DNA from: Lactuca virosa
Taxonomy: Eukaryota > Streptophyta > Magnoliopsida > Asterales > Asteraceae
NCBI GenBank assembly: GCA_928212115.1
Contig: CAKMRJ010005634.1
Coordinates: 254,107,449 to 254,171,448, forward strand
Direction: 5' to 3'
Length of the DNA stretch: 64,000 bases
A model generated the notes under the pieces. It worked only from the letters and a program-made list of their open reading frames with translations. It ran no database searches and was not told the DNA's origin. Below, one piece after another: positions 21,899 through 33,789 of this stretch. Made by a program: the position numbers and the translations under genes. Numbering within the stretch: the stretch's first letter is position 1; every line of letters begins with the position of its first letter.

Positions 21899-24800
21899 TT
21901 AATGTGGTTTCATCTTTCGTTTGATGGTGTACATTTTGATTTTATCTTTGTCTTGTTTTGACTTGTGTGTTTTGTTGTTAGATGTTTTTACATTTGAGGC
22001 TTTCTTGGGTGTTCTAGAGTTAGCTGTCCTTTTGGTCTTTTGGACTTTAGGTTCTAGATACAACTTTCCCTTTCCTTTGACATCCTTCACAGAGTTGGGC
22101 TTTGTGTGAGAGTGAGGAGGATGGGATTTGGAGCCGATACTTGCCTTTTGGTTCTGGGCTCTTTTGTTGGAACCGAAACTGGACTTTCGGTTCTTGGAGT
22201 AAAAAGAATTAGGACTGAAGCTCGACTTTCGGTTCTTGTGACTTCCATAATTAGAACCAAAATGGGTCGTTCGATTTTCCTGACTGCATGACTGGTAGTC
22301 TTTGCTAGAGTTAGACTTGACCGGTGCTTCCTTTTTATGAGTAGAGAACTTTTCAGAGCGAACATAAGTGGGGTTTTGGGATTGCCAAAACTGCTTTCTC
22401 TCATTGAGATTTTTCATATATCGTTTCTTCCCCTGTCGTTTCTATTCAGAAATCTGCTCTTGAGTCAAGTGTATGTTTGCTTTGGATTTCGCCTTCTTCT
22501 TATTAGCATCAGTTGTTGTTGATGAATCGCTGGTTGTCTTCAGTGGTTCACTTGGTAAGTCTTTAGTACCACTTGTGCTCGGTTTATCAAAGCTTGAGGG
22601 TTTGTTGAGTGGTTCAGGAATATATCATCCCTTAACTCTCCATGAGGTTTGCTCTGACAAACCAACGGTTTCATCTGCATTATCGATGGGTGCAGACCAG
22701 AAGAAGTTATCACACCCTTCAACATTATCTTGGTCAACCATTGATGTCAACTCATCCGTTTGCTTCTTAGTTACCCCTGTGACTGCATACACTTGGTTGG
22801 GTGTTGTTTGTACCTTTTGATAAACAACGGGTTTTTCCTTGAGCTTCTTCGACTTATCCTTTGTCACCCGAGCGTATTCAACCGAATTTTCAGATATAAG
22901 GGGTTTTGTTGGTTCGGGTTCGCTTTTAAGAAATTCTGAACATTCGACTACGTCTTCTACAGATATTTCACTCATCTAACTCTCCTCATCAAATTCAGAA
23001 GTGGTTTCCAAATTGATTTTGTTTTCTGAACTCAATTTGGCGTTTGATGAGTCAAACTTCTGTATAGTCTCAGTCTTTATTTTTAACTTATCGTTTTCGT
23101 CCAGTAAATTCTTAAGCATACATTTATGTTCTTTGGATTCAATGAAAGATGCGATTTTGTCCAGTCCATATTTGTAGGTGACAGAGATTTCATCCGAGGA
23201 CATTATAGACTCACATTCAGCAATGACTTTGTCCTCCTTAAATTCAAGGAAAGGTAAAATCATTTTATGAATTTGTTTTCCTATCTCACAATCTAAATGC
23301 AACTGAGTGATATTGGTATATAGACGTTTAGCAATCAAACAGAAAACATTCCTTTGTTTCAAAAATTTTAAATTGTCTCTTTGCAAATAAATAAGTTCAT
23401 CCCTAGCCCTACTTAACTCTAACTCCTTCTGCTGAATCCACATCCTTCTCTCCTCACTCTTGGAAGACTCCCTACTGAGTTGGTCAGTTAGGTTAGCATT
23501 GGTTAAGCGTGTTTGCATAAGACTTCCATTTAAACTAGAAAACTTGGATTTTAATTCATATAAGTCTTTTTCATAGTTTGTTATTGGCACTTTATGAGAT
23601 TCAAGGATAGTTTGTACCTTTTTGATCAACTGATCGCAGTCGCTGATCTTTTCGCTCATGGGTTTGGCAGCGAAGCATTTGTCTTCCACGACCTTTGCTT
23701 TCTCATGCTTACTTTCGGTTGTTACCATTAAGCATCTACCAGCCGACTCAGCAACTCCTCCTTTCGCCACATATGCTCTTCCATTCGTGGGTCGGCGAAC
23801 CTCTTCATCCTTAGAGTCTGTGGACCATACTTCCACTCCACCGAACTCATCATCAACAACGTTTTCCTGCACAATCAAAGCATTCATAGAAACGTTAGCT
23901 GATTTCTTCTTCTTTATCTCTTCTAGCTTTCTTATGTAATAAGCCTCGTCATCTTCACCCTCCTTCTTCTCAGCCATCTTCCTCAGCATGCAATCCTTGG
24001 CAAAGTGGTTCTTGCCATGACAGTAGTTACAATCGTACCCAGAGTCTCCCACAATTTTACTTTCCTTCTTTTCATCTTCCTTTTGGGTGTTGCTCTTCGG
24101 TTCTTCCTTCACTTTTTCAGAACTATAGCTTCCCTACCAGTTTCGGTTCTTGTTGACTGGGAACTTTCTGCGAGGAAACTTCTTCGGGTTTGTGACCATC
24201 ATAGCATATTCTTCATTGGTCAGGTCACATTCTGACATGTCGGGTTCCTACTCTTCGTCTGCTACATTCTTGCTTTTAGAGACAAGAGCCAGTGAACCCA
24301 CAACTGAAACCACTTTCGATTCCTTTGTTACTTCGCTCTCATGAGATTTGAGAATGCCCATTAGCTTCGCCAGAGAATAGGATTTAAATTGTTCATGAGC
24401 TTTTACGGTTGAAACCACTGCCATCCATTCGGTCCTTAAGCCATTCATGAATGTAACCTTCTGTTCAATCACTTTCCTTTCAATACCATGCTTCATCATC
24501 TTGCTAAGCAAATGGTTGAAACGATCAAACGTTTGAATAAGCTTTTCATCAGATTTTTGTCCGAAAGCACCGAATTCAGAGAGCAATAAGGTTTGGATCG
24601 AGTGTTCCAGATCTTCATCGGTTGAGTATAGTTCTTTCAACCTATCCCATATCTCTTTGGCTGTTGAGCATGAACTAACTAGACGAAAAGTATCAGATTG
24701 CAATGCAAATCTGATCATCTTCATGGCCTTAACATTGCATAACAACTTGTCTTTTTCATCTTGAGGGATCTTATCTTCGTCCGCCAAGAGTTTGTTAAAC

Positions 24801-25024
24801 TCCTTTTGAGTCTTGATTGTTTAGTTCGTTCCAGAGTGAACAAACGGACCAATCGTTATTGCTTCCCATATCAAGTAGCCATTGTCTTCAGATCCAACTA
24901 CATAGTCTTCGAAGTGATGCGCCCATACTTCATAATCTTGGGTATAAAGAATGGGAATCCTTGTAGTTGATCCAATATTGTTGGAGATGTTGATCGGATT
25001 GGTTTGAGAGTCGTCGTGAGACAT
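21899..25024 (-). pseudogene. gag: Element H gag, long form with in-frame stops
   Basis: Starts at ATG 25024 (MSHDDSQTNPINI) and runs in a single frame with stops near 24821, 24248, 24135, 22976 and 22625, plus at least one more before 22417. The Gag core includes EDYVVGSEDNGYLIW and SCSTAKEIWDRLKELY. A CCHC knuckle follows (CNYCHGKNHFAKDC, about 24030), then long coiled-coil-like, Lys/Ser-rich sequence. The ~1000-codon total length is typical of SIRE-type gag. The single open phase despite many stops indicates decay mainly by point substitution. Confidence 0.8.
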
Positions 25025-25195
25025 GATGAACTTGTTCTGTTAGAATCAGACTTGTAACTTTGAACTTAGGGTTTTTTTCAAAAACCAAAAAACTACCATC
25101 GATAAGAAGAAGATAGTTTCTTTATATTGATAAAAGCGGAAACCCTAAAGGATTCTTCAAACAGAAGAGATGCGTATGTATTACACAGTCTCCTA

Positions 25196-25206
25196 CTCTG
25201 ATACCA
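25196..25206 (-). other. Element H primer-binding site
   Basis: Minus-strand TGGTATCAGAG, two bases from the LTR end (CAACA); tRNA-Met type. Confidence 0.85.
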
Positions 25207-25208
25207 AT

Positions 25209-25868
25209 TGTTGCGATTAAAGAGTTGTAGATCGATAGATTCCAAACAGAAAAGCAATATATAACTAAGCAAAGAACACAAGAATGGATCAAAGATGTCG
25301 AATGATTTAATAATTCACACCTCAGAAGAGCTCGATGAAGAACTTCGACTGTAGAGGTGTGTTAGGGTTACAATGCACGTTAATGATAATCACGACTATT
25401 CTAAAAGCTATACATGCATGCAATATTTATACTAACCCTAATGCTTATCCACGGTTGGACAGGCCCAAACCGGGTGAACTATATATGGACTTATGACCGA
25501 GCCCAAGACGCAACACTAAGACCCAACAGATTTCGTCCTAGGTGCTTTGGTTTGGGTTGATTTCGGTCTTGGGGTCCCCCATGGAAGGGTTTTCGGTCCT
25601 AGGCATCACCCATTAAAGGGGATTTCGGCCCTAGGTGTGTTCTAGATTTATGATTATAAATCAAGGTCTTAATTTATGATATATGTTCTCACCATGTGAC
25701 TTGTTTGACCTTTAAGTGTTTACTACCCACATGATTTTCAACGTATACATCAATACATATAAAAATAATGCTCTTTTAACTTTCAAATGTTTTATTGCAA
25801 CAAGGTTACATTGTGGATACAATTATACACAAAACCTCTTAGATTGTGTCTGACTCAATATTTTCCAG
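25209..25868 (-). repeat. Element H 5' LTR (outer boundary uncertain)
   Basis: The inner end is ...CGCAACA. Two outer ends are possible. 25528 gives TGTTGGGT...CAACA with matching 5-base termini (320 bp). 25868 gives a TGACAACTGG start and coincides with the point where C gag coding breaks off. Minus-strand TATA-like GTATAAATATT at 25423-25433. Confidence 0.6.
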
Positions 25869-26594
25869 TTGTCAGAGGCCCTGCTGCCCTTTTATGCGCT
25901 GGTCAGAAATCTTGGGTCTCTTCCCGGGACACCCCCCCCCCCCCCCAAGGTCTGCACCTGATCTGACCACCTCTTACCAATGTGCTCTAAATGTATCTCC
26001 CACTTACGGGCTCTAAAAGTCGTATCATTTAGGGTCTCGCACCCCGAAATACTCACGAACTCCCTGATATCATCCGTAGCATATCATTATTCCTCACTTT
26101 CTTCATCTACTCATCCACTGCATACTGTGGTACCGACAAATCCCTCTCCCGAGACTTGGCAGTGACCTCTTCCACAGTCTTAGTAATCTGGCGGAGACCC
26201 AAAAACTCTCGCGCTAACTGCTACACCTTAATTTCCGGAGCAAACTCCACTAGAACCCGGTCAAGAAATCATCCCATGACACAGCATCATCAGCCAACTC
26301 ACTACCAATCTCTTCCCACCAATCACGTGATCGGTCCTTCAACAGGGAGGAAGCATATCTGACCTTCACCTCCTCGGGGCAGAAACTCGTCCTGAACGCG
26401 TTAGCCATATTCGCTAATGACCTCATACTGAGAATGGGGTCCCTAACGCCATGATAGTCTGGAGCTCCACAAGCTCGAAACTCCCGAAACGTCATCGCGC
26501 ATGTCCCCATCATAGTCATCACCTCAGAGCGAAATGCGTTCATCCTCTTATCAAGGATCTCCAAAATGACCTCCTTGACCGTACCGAAGATCAA
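25869..26594 (-). pseudogene. gag: Element C gag remnant
   Basis: The frame from 26594 contains YASSLLKDRSRDWWEE and SWDDFLTGF, the central Gag core of Tekay-type elements. After a frame change near 26250, coding-like sequence continues (FAPEIKV, QLAREFLGLRQ, DDIREFVS, DLEHIGKRWSDQVQT) with stops, up to about 25869. There it ends abruptly at H. A 16-base C run (about 25931-25946) lies in this region. Capsid function is lost. Confidence 0.75.
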
Positions 26595-27635
26595 AGGAGT
26601 CTAGTCAATGATACTACGCGCAATCTAAGATGAAATGAACTTATCTTCTGATCATCGAGCTGCCCGGCTCCAGAGCCCGAGCCAGATCCCTCGCCGGCTC
26701 CAGGACTGCCAACCGGCCTATCACGTGGCGTCACACCGCCGGAAACATACCATAGCAATCATCTGAATACTCGTTCAATATAGATGGATGACACACGCAC
26801 TGCAATTTCCCTGGTCTTCTCGCAACCCTTCTTGAATCGAGTACGGATCCTCTACTTTAAGTAGTACGGGCCCATACTACCTTCCACATATATCCGTACT
26901 TTCCTCAAAAATTGCCTTGACTCCACCAAGTCCCTTTCACTACCACTGCTACCCGCACTAATCTCATCCTAGACTTACCCTAGGGTAATCTCTGACCCAC
27001 TCTCTGCCATCAGCTGCATAAGAAGTCCCTGATACCATTCCCTAACTAGCTCTCGAATACCATTACATATTACTAAGACCAGATAATTCTTCTAATGGGA
27101 GGTCCTTCCCTACAACGGTTGGACTCAGACGAGAGCTACTAAATATGGCTAGACCTAACCTTCTGAAATTATTTAGTCCTCGTAATATGTAACTTAACGT
27201 ATTCTTTTACTAGTTAATTAAAGATAACTAGAACTCCTAAAAGCACGAAGCAAGTAGCATTCGAGCATTGAGTAACCAAAACCAGACATATCCTAAACAG
27301 GCCATCATATCACTAACTAATCAGTACTAGCATGCAGTTCCATAAGCACATACAGTAGGCATACAAGGCATCCTTCCTAGAATCTTAGCCTTAATCTAGC
27401 ATGTAGTTCTCATACACATACAACAGGCATACAAGGCATCCTTCCTAGATCCTTAGCCCTAATCTAGCATGCAGTTCTCATAATCATATCATATCATAAC
27501 ATAACATGTATGGGTATCTTGGGGAAAACTTACTTGAGTTCGGCTGATTGCATGCATCACACTCCTTGTTCTTTCTCAGAAACGCTTAATTTTAAATTTT
27601 AGAAAAATTATTTTTCTTGTAAAAACCTTTCAAAC
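26595..27635 (-). other. Leader of element C
   Basis: No supported ORF. It includes a direct duplication of about 80 bp (27328-27404 and 27405-27480) containing CATACAAGGCATCCTTCC and CTAGCATG. Single-copy equivalent in F near 57899-57965. Confidence 0.65.
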
Positions 27636-27690
27636 CCTCGATTTGTGTCCAAACACTCCTGAAGGTGTGTCCGAATCCCTCAAACCAAGG
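27636..27690 (-). other. PBS-proximal nested hairpin (C)
   Basis: On the minus strand CCTTGGTTTG pairs with CAAATCGAGG, including G-U pairs. An inner ACACACCT/AGGAGTGT stem has one mismatch. Overlaps the PBS end, as in F. Confidence 0.6.
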
Positions 27691-27701
27691 CTCTGATACC
27701 A
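27689..27701 (-). other. Element C primer-binding site
   Basis: Minus-strand TGGTATCAGAGCC, three bases from the LTR end (...ATGTTACA). Confidence 0.9.
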
Positions 27702-28015
27702 ACTTGTAACATACCAAAATTTAAGACCAAAAATTTCATTTTTAATTAAGTAGTTATAAAACCAATAATCTGAAAATGCCCATAGTGGCATCCCATATCA
27801 AACCAATACGTCAATAATCAGAACATGTCATAATAAAACAATGTCAGAGTACAAACCCCAAGAATCTCATAATGCGGAAACCATAGTGTGATGCGCTGCG
27901 ATCATGCCTACTCCTTTACTTTCGAAGAAGAAGATCCGGAAACCAACACTGTAAATCGTAAGCACAAAGCTTAGTGAGTTCCCCCATCATACCACATACC
28001 ATACAATAACATACT

Positions 28016-28283
28016 GCCTAGCATATCCGGGTGCTGGCCTACCCCTTCAGTCTCTTCAACCGGTACGGCCTAGCATATCAGGGTGCTGGCCTACCCCTTC
28101 GGTCTCTTTCAACCGGTAACTGCCTAGCATATCAGGGTGCTGGCCTACCCCTTCGATTTCTTTCAACCGATAACTCCCTAGCATATCACGGTGCTGGCCT
28201 ACCCCTTCGGTCTCTTTCAACCGGTAACTGCCTAGCATATCAGGGTGCTGGCCTACCCCTTCGGTCTCTTTCAACCGGTTATG
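28016..28283. repeat. 52-54-bp tandem array in the C LTR, five copies
   Basis: Units start near 28016, 28068, 28122, 28176 and 28230. Core GCATATCAGGGTGCTGGCC then TACCCCTTCGGTCTC. A diverged sixth unit lies at about 28350-28400. Three units span exactly 54 bp, which makes a repetitive but spurious reading frame. Confidence 0.9.
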
Positions 28284-28663
28284 GGATCTATTTCGCCCCC
28301 TACCACTACCACATAACAGCATACATAATCATACATAAACATACTGTCAGACATATCTGGGTGCCCGACCTACCCCTTCGGTCTTATCAACCAGTTATGG
28401 GGTCTATTTCACCCCTACCACTACCACATAATATCATAGCATACTAGCACATAAATTATAACAGATAGTGGCATACCAGACAATTATCACAAATACAATC
28501 ATCTAACTACAAACTCCTACTAGTGGGCCAGCCTTGGTGCCATATACCCACTGCTACCGGGAAGGTAACACACCTCACACTGCTGGAGTTCACTGTAAGA
28601 TATCCTTAGCTGCTGCCCTGGCAACTCCTCGAACTATCAATACCAAAATATCACCCAATTAGC

Positions 28664-29050
28664 AATTGGGTCCCAAACCATGATCCATAATCCATACTTG
28701 GGGTAAAGTGACCAATTTACCCCTGGCCTAACAAGATTCATAACTAAGGCCCAAGCCCAAAACCAAATAAGTCCAAAACTCCAAAATCCATATAAGCCCA
28801 CTAATGCTCTAATTTTCCAAATTGGGCCCAACCCTTACATGGGCCATATCCTAAAGCCCAACAACCCTTGTCAAATAATAATTCTTCTATGGCCCAAAGA
28901 TCCAAGCCCATTAGGCCCACTAAATCCTTAAACCATTAGGTCCATCAAGGCCCAATAAATAACCTAGGTATAGGCCTAGAGGCCCCTACTTCACAGTGCG
29001 TCATGAGGCCCAACAAACTCATGCCCAACATCGCAAGGCCCAAAAACACC
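28664..29050. repeat. GGCCCA/AGCCCA cluster in the C LTR
   Basis: About a dozen GGCCCA or AGCCCA motifs (TGGGCY on the minus strand), the form called site II in plant promoters and bound by TCP factors. They lie downstream of the likely TATA box, so they would be transcribed. Confidence 0.6.
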
Positions 29051-29765
29051 TTTGACCACTCTACATGCGTACACGCGACGTACATGACACATACGCCCAG
29101 CGTATGCTGTCCTTGACCAACTTCGGGGAGGTTAACCCAGTACATGGAGCGTACTAGGGGTATGCCCGACATACTGACCAGCCTCCTAAGAACCTCCTTT
29201 GTGACTTAATCCATTAAGTCCTAATGTCCAAAACATTGATCCAGGCCCTTTAAGACGTCTTAAAACATAAAGTTACAAACTTTATGTCTTTGCATGCATG
29301 GATGGGGTTAAGACATGAATCAAGTCCTTAAACACACTTTATGACCATCTAACTCTTGCATGGTTGTGGCTTAACCATCAAGGCCTGACTTTTATGGTTC
29401 TAAATGCTTCCAAGAGCTTAAAAGGATAACTCTTATGGACTGGAACTACCAGAACACAAGAAGTCTCAACTATGGGGCCAAAATGCCACAAATAACACCC
29501 CAAAACTATATATAAGCATGCAATGGTCAAGGTTAAAGCTTGATACCCCAAATGAGTCAGAAAAGATGTTAAACTTCTGGATCTACAAGCTCTTGTCACA
29601 TTCTTGCTCCTTCTTCAAACTCCTTGTTCTTCTAAACCACCAAAAACCACCCCAAATGTGCACCAAAATAGCTCACAAGGGATACAAGGGGCTTAGGGTT
29701 CGATTTATACTCTTTAGGGACAATGGAGGCTGAAAGGATGAAGGTTGGGGGCAGACATAAGGTCT

Positions 29766-29935
29766 TTATATATAGTGCAAACTCTAACAATTAGGGTTTT
29801 GGGGATCCTGAGCTTACGTTGGGCGTACTTCCTGTACGTTGGGCGTACGTCTCCCGAACTCGCGTCCAATTTTCCATCTCTATGATGGGCGTACCCCAGC
29901 TTTACGCTGGGCGTACCCAGCTAAACATGCGTATG
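29766..29935 (-). promoter_or_regulatory. Core promoter of the C LTR
   Basis: Minus-strand TATA box TATATATAAAG at about 29766-29776. Four copies of a GGGCGTAC motif (near 29820, 29840, 29889 and 29910), often preceded by TACG(T/C)T, lie directly upstream. Confidence 0.6.
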
Positions 29936-30329
29936 CATCCTTGCATGCGTGGGACTGATTTGCAAGCTTTTCCATCCAAGGGCCAATTCTGTCAATAACT
30001 TCAAAATTCCATAAGTCACTCATCCTAGGTCCGTTTCCAACAAATCTTATATCCACTAAAAGGTGGCGAGAAGCCCTATGTTCCTAAAAACACACCCAAG
30101 CCTTAAAACCTTCCAAATAAAACCCAAAACCCATAAAAGACCGTGTTATCAATTTACGGTCATACCCTTGGCTTCATAAGGCACAATCGAACACATGGAT
30201 CACTTATACCATGGCAACTACATCCGAAATGGGTTAAATCCTTCCTTTCTCGAAGCCCTAAACCTCATGGCAACTGATGATTCGGCCGCAACCCCAAGCA
30301 ACCAGGCAAATCTGAAACCGAGTGTTACA

Positions 30330-30825
30330 TGTTTTTTGTGGCTTGATCAAATGGGATAGAAAAAGGAGAATCCAATGTGCGTGAGTATGTTTTATCAGAT
30401 GCAAAGAAAAAGAAAAGAAATGAACACATATCAAGATTATATATGTACAATCAATTCCATCAGCAAGAACGATAAAAAAAAGCAGGAGGTTTCGTATGTA
30501 TTCTTTTGTGCTATACACTCCAAAAAACGAAATGACAAAATTAACACCTAAATAATTACAAAATCTAAACACAAAAGCACTTGAGTAGTAAACAAAATTA
30601 ACGTCTTAAGCATACATCAAAACCCTACACAATTGATTCTAATGGACAATACAACGAACACCTGGTATGCTATTCTATAATCCATGCACTTAAAAGTTAT
30701 AACTTATATGGAAGACATTTATTCAAACACTAGACCACATCATGCATATTGGTGTATAACCGGGTCTTTATCAAGATTCATAGTAGGAAACAATGGAAAG
30801 TAATCTGAGATTTATGGAATCCAAC
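30330..30825. other. Flank of C, no gene seen
   Basis: AT-rich sequence with no recognisable coding or repeat structure. Confidence 0.5.
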
Positions 30826-30982
30826 CTTCAAAGAAAACAATATCCCAATCCATTTATGTTTAAACAGTTGAACAATGCCTTCACTTCCTTTTCCAATTAC
30901 TTTGATGGTTTCAAGGTCTTCTAGTGAAAATTGGAGATTGATCTCCTTGGCATTAGAGGGTTGTACAAATACCAAAGTGAAA
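30826..30982 (-). pseudogene. MKK6-type MAP kinase kinase, isolated N-lobe exon
   Basis: Minus-strand coding similarity to the start of the kinase domain of plant MAP kinase kinases, closest in my memory to MKK6. Visible are FSLEDLETIKVIGKGS, the Gly-rich ATP loop GKGSEG, VQLFKHKW, and FSLK with the ATP-binding Lys. The segment is bounded by a splice acceptor (CTCAG, AG at 30983-30984) and a donor (AAG|GT, GT at 30824-30825), as a real exon would be. No following kinase exons (HRD, DFG motifs) are visible downstream before the C LTR. Most likely a gene fragment, captured or left after disruption. An exon of a gene continuing far away is possible but unlikely. Confidence 0.6.
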
Positions 30983-31665
30983 CTGAGTTTTTAGGAAGAT
31001 CATAGACATAATTTTGACTTAAAATGAGAAATTAAAGGAAATCAATCTCACTAATCAGTTTTGTTTTTAACCATGAAGAACATATCAAAATAATTTAGAA
31101 TTTCCAAACCTCAATGGCTGAAGGGGAAATGAGAAACTTACATGATTCAGCTACTGGGTTTAGGAATCTTGCGATCCTAGGAGCAAAAAAACCATTTGTT
31201 TGTGAATTCATATGCTCGATCTTTTCCTCACAGATAAATGTGGTTGGTATGTTGAGTGATGGCATACGAAGACGATTAATGCACCCGATTCTTTTTTTCA
31301 AGTAAACTTAAAATAACCTATTCATTTAATTGATGCATTGCTTTTTTCTCCTCCTTCACTTTCGATATCAACATTATTCTCCATGAATATCTATACTTGC
31401 ACAAACAAAATCTCGAAATAAACATAATTCAAGCAGAAACACTAGTTTAAACTTCAATTGAAAGGAGAACGATGAGTTGGGATCGATTGGAGAGGCTGAG
31501 AAAAGAGGGAGAGAACGTGTGATCGATCTACAAGGGAGAAGAGGTTGGGGTGACTGTTGATTAATTCTGTGAATCGATTAAGACCGAGACGCAAGGAAGA
31601 GCGATTCAAAGTAAGGGAAAAAGAAAGAAAGAAGGTTCGTTGGTTCGATCCCTACAATGGAGTTC

Positions 31666-31668
<3 letters not shown>
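30983..31668 (-). other. Upstream of the MKK6-like exon
   Basis: Contains a 69-codon minus-strand frame (31095-31301) ending near a donor-like CAT|GTAAGT sequence. I do not recognise it and it does not match the MKK6 N-terminus I recall. The remainder shows no features. Confidence 0.35.

Positions 31669-31727
<59 letters not shown>
31669..31727. repeat. (TA)n microsatellite
   Basis: Uninterrupted TA dinucleotide run of about 59 bp. Confidence 0.97.
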
Positions 31728-31729
<2 letters not shown>

Positions 31730-32880
31730 AAAAATAAATAAATAAGTATTTTTTTCTTTTATACATGAATAACAAAATACCGTTATCGCCATTATATATT
31801 ATATAATTAACCCTCTGTATCTATTTATTTTAAGGGTTAGTGTCATGCAATTTGATTATTATTTTGTACTCTATTTAATAGATTTAAACTTTTTTCTTGT
31901 TTCTAACTGCCCTATCAAAGTTGATTTCAATAGTATAATTCTACCAATATATATTGGATGTTATAATGAAAACATACTATTAGACACACTAATTAAATAA
32001 ATTTTGGAAAATTTAATGTACAGATGTGATGATATTTATCATCAAATTTCAATTTGTTCGGTTGAAATTTACCTTAATAATAAGAATCTAAAAACGGTTT
32101 AATTTTATATATGATTAGAAGATAAATAACCTAAAAACCTTTTATTCTCAATTTTTATTTTATAAAATTAATTCTTTTTTACTTGGTACTTGGTTGCATT
32201 ATAGATTAATTGTTGGGCTTTGTGATCCAATTTCATGAACCATATGGGCTAAGTCTATAAATGCCCAATCAACTAGTTTTTCATTTGAAATAATTTTAAA
32301 AATCCAAATGACCACTTTCGTTAATTTGAATATAGATGGTCCAATTAAAGTTTGAAATGTCTTGGGCTTCTAATCATGTTTATTCGGTTGATCTAATTTT
32401 TAAAATGTTCTAGGTGTTAACTTTGTGTACCGACCGTTTTATTTGAAAAAACGCAGAAGAAAATAGTTATAAAATTTGCTTCTCAATCTCAACATGCAAC
32501 ATTATCATCTTGAAAATGTAGTCGCTCTACGGTGAACGAGGATGAATCATCCAGTGATCCAGACAAGATGCTTCGTGAATATCGTGGTTGCCATCGAGAA
32601 TAAAATAAAAGTTACAAGTTTGTTCAAATTATCTATCCTCATCTACCATTCCAACACCATTTTTAACACGGGTTTGATGGAAATTCTACATGGTATGCAA
32701 AATATTTTTGCAAACTATTATGATTCCTAACACAAAGAAGGTACCAAAACTTTGATTGATATATTTTCAATGGTAACGCTTTGTCTAAACTTCCAACCAT
32801 TTAGAACAATGTCATCGCCTCTCTACAGGGCGTATCCAATGTAGGGAAAGAGTGGGTCTTGACCCACCCACACAAAATTG

Positions 32881-32884
<4 letters not shown>
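31728..32884. other. AT-rich sequence without a gene
   Basis: No ORF with recognisable features and no clear repeat. Confidence 0.5.

Positions 32885-32941
<57 letters not shown>
32885..32941. repeat. (TA)n microsatellite
   Basis: TA run of about 57 bp. The flank contains GACCCACCCACACAAAATTG, seen next to some transposon relics, but I cannot assign it. Confidence 0.97.
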
Positions 32942-32943
<2 letters not shown>

Positions 32944-33789
32944 TATGTATAATATATATTTTTGTTAAATAAAAAGAAATACGCTTGTTATATGGTCTAT
33001 TCCATTCAAAACTTGAAATTAATAGAAGAGAATACATTGTTGTCTATGTCGATTAGACTCCATTTTAGATTATTTTAATGATGCAAAACAACATTGTTTG
33101 CAACTTAAATAAACAATTTAATTAAGAATACATATATAGTAATATTTTGTTATCGTATGAAAAATTTTGCCACTCGTTCATATTTTGTATATTATTTGGT
33201 CTATCCTAAAACAAAATCTTGGCTACGTCGCTCCATCAATGTATAGATACTAATGTAAATCTTTCACCACACCCACAATCGCTACTCGATAATGATAATG
33301 ACGAGGCAAATTGGGATCATGATTTGATAGTTTATAGACATTGAATGTTTTTAAACTTTATATTGGTTAATTTACTGTTTTGTATAATTTTGGAAGTTGT
33401 AATGTTTGTATATTAATTTCTAGATTCTAGAACTAGCAGTGTTTTTATTTTTTTATTGATTTTTTTCAGAAATATTTATAAAAACAAATAATTATGTAAA
33501 AATTGTACAGTACCTTATGTGATATTAGTTAGTATCGTTACAATCGTCTACGAGAAGAACATGTCATTACTATAGGTACTATCGTCTACTCAGAGGACAT
33601 GACATCTCCCAAGGTCACTAAATTTTTATTTTATTTAACTTATAATTATTTAAATCTTACATTTATAATTTTAATATGTAGTGCAACAAAAAGTCGTAGC
33701 AATAGGCTATATAGATAGGAGCGAAAGACATTCATCTATTAAATCCAAAAACACTGCGAAATTGGCTCATGAGGCATTTTGATTGGCCT

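Larger units (their letters stand above)
15037..25868 (-). mobile_element. Element H: SIRE/Maximus-like Ty1/copia retrotransposon, decayed
   Basis: Reads on the minus strand: 5' LTR (right), PBS, gag, protease, integrase, RT, RNase H, long spacer, extra 3' ORF. Integrase before RT defines copia. The RT (KARLVVKGYCQEEGID, CAFLNGELEE) and the long gag with a CCHC knuckle recall SIRE/Maximus. Many in-frame stops and several frame changes mark it as dead. Its 3' LTR is not in the window because B interrupts the extra ORF at 15036/15037. The right edge is uncertain: 25868, where C gag coding breaks, or 25528. Confidence 0.85.
25869..30329 (-). mobile_element. Element C: 5' part of a gypsy element on the minus strand
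   Basis: 5' LTR at 27705-30329, PBS, ~1.1 kb leader and the N-terminal part of gag; the remainder was separated by the H insertion. LTR tandem array, leader and PBS hairpin match element F in kind, so C and F are related families with different LTR starts. Confidence 0.85.
27705..30329 (-). repeat. Element C 5' LTR
   Basis: On the minus strand it begins TGTAACACTC (30329) and ends TATGTTACA (27705). About 2.6 kb. Contains a GGGCGTAC motif array upstream of a TATA box, a GGCCCA cluster and a 52-54-bp tandem array near its 3' end. Confidence 0.85.

Noticed and set aside
25931..25946. 16-C homopolymer as a functional element
   Set aside because: Lies in the dead C gag; likely slippage or an assembly/sequencing artefact.
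28016..28283. Possible CRISPR-like array
   Set aside because: Units are contiguous whole repeats without unique spacers, inside an LTR of a plant retrotransposon.
28031..28447. 138-codon repetitive ORF (LAYQGAGLPLRSLSTGN units)
   Set aside because: Created by the 54-bp tandem array inside the C LTR; the unit length is a multiple of three and no coding signal exists in F, where the period is 52.
31557..31745. ORF ending in (YI)n repeats
   Set aside because: Translation of a TA microsatellite; same for 32801-33037 on the minus strand.
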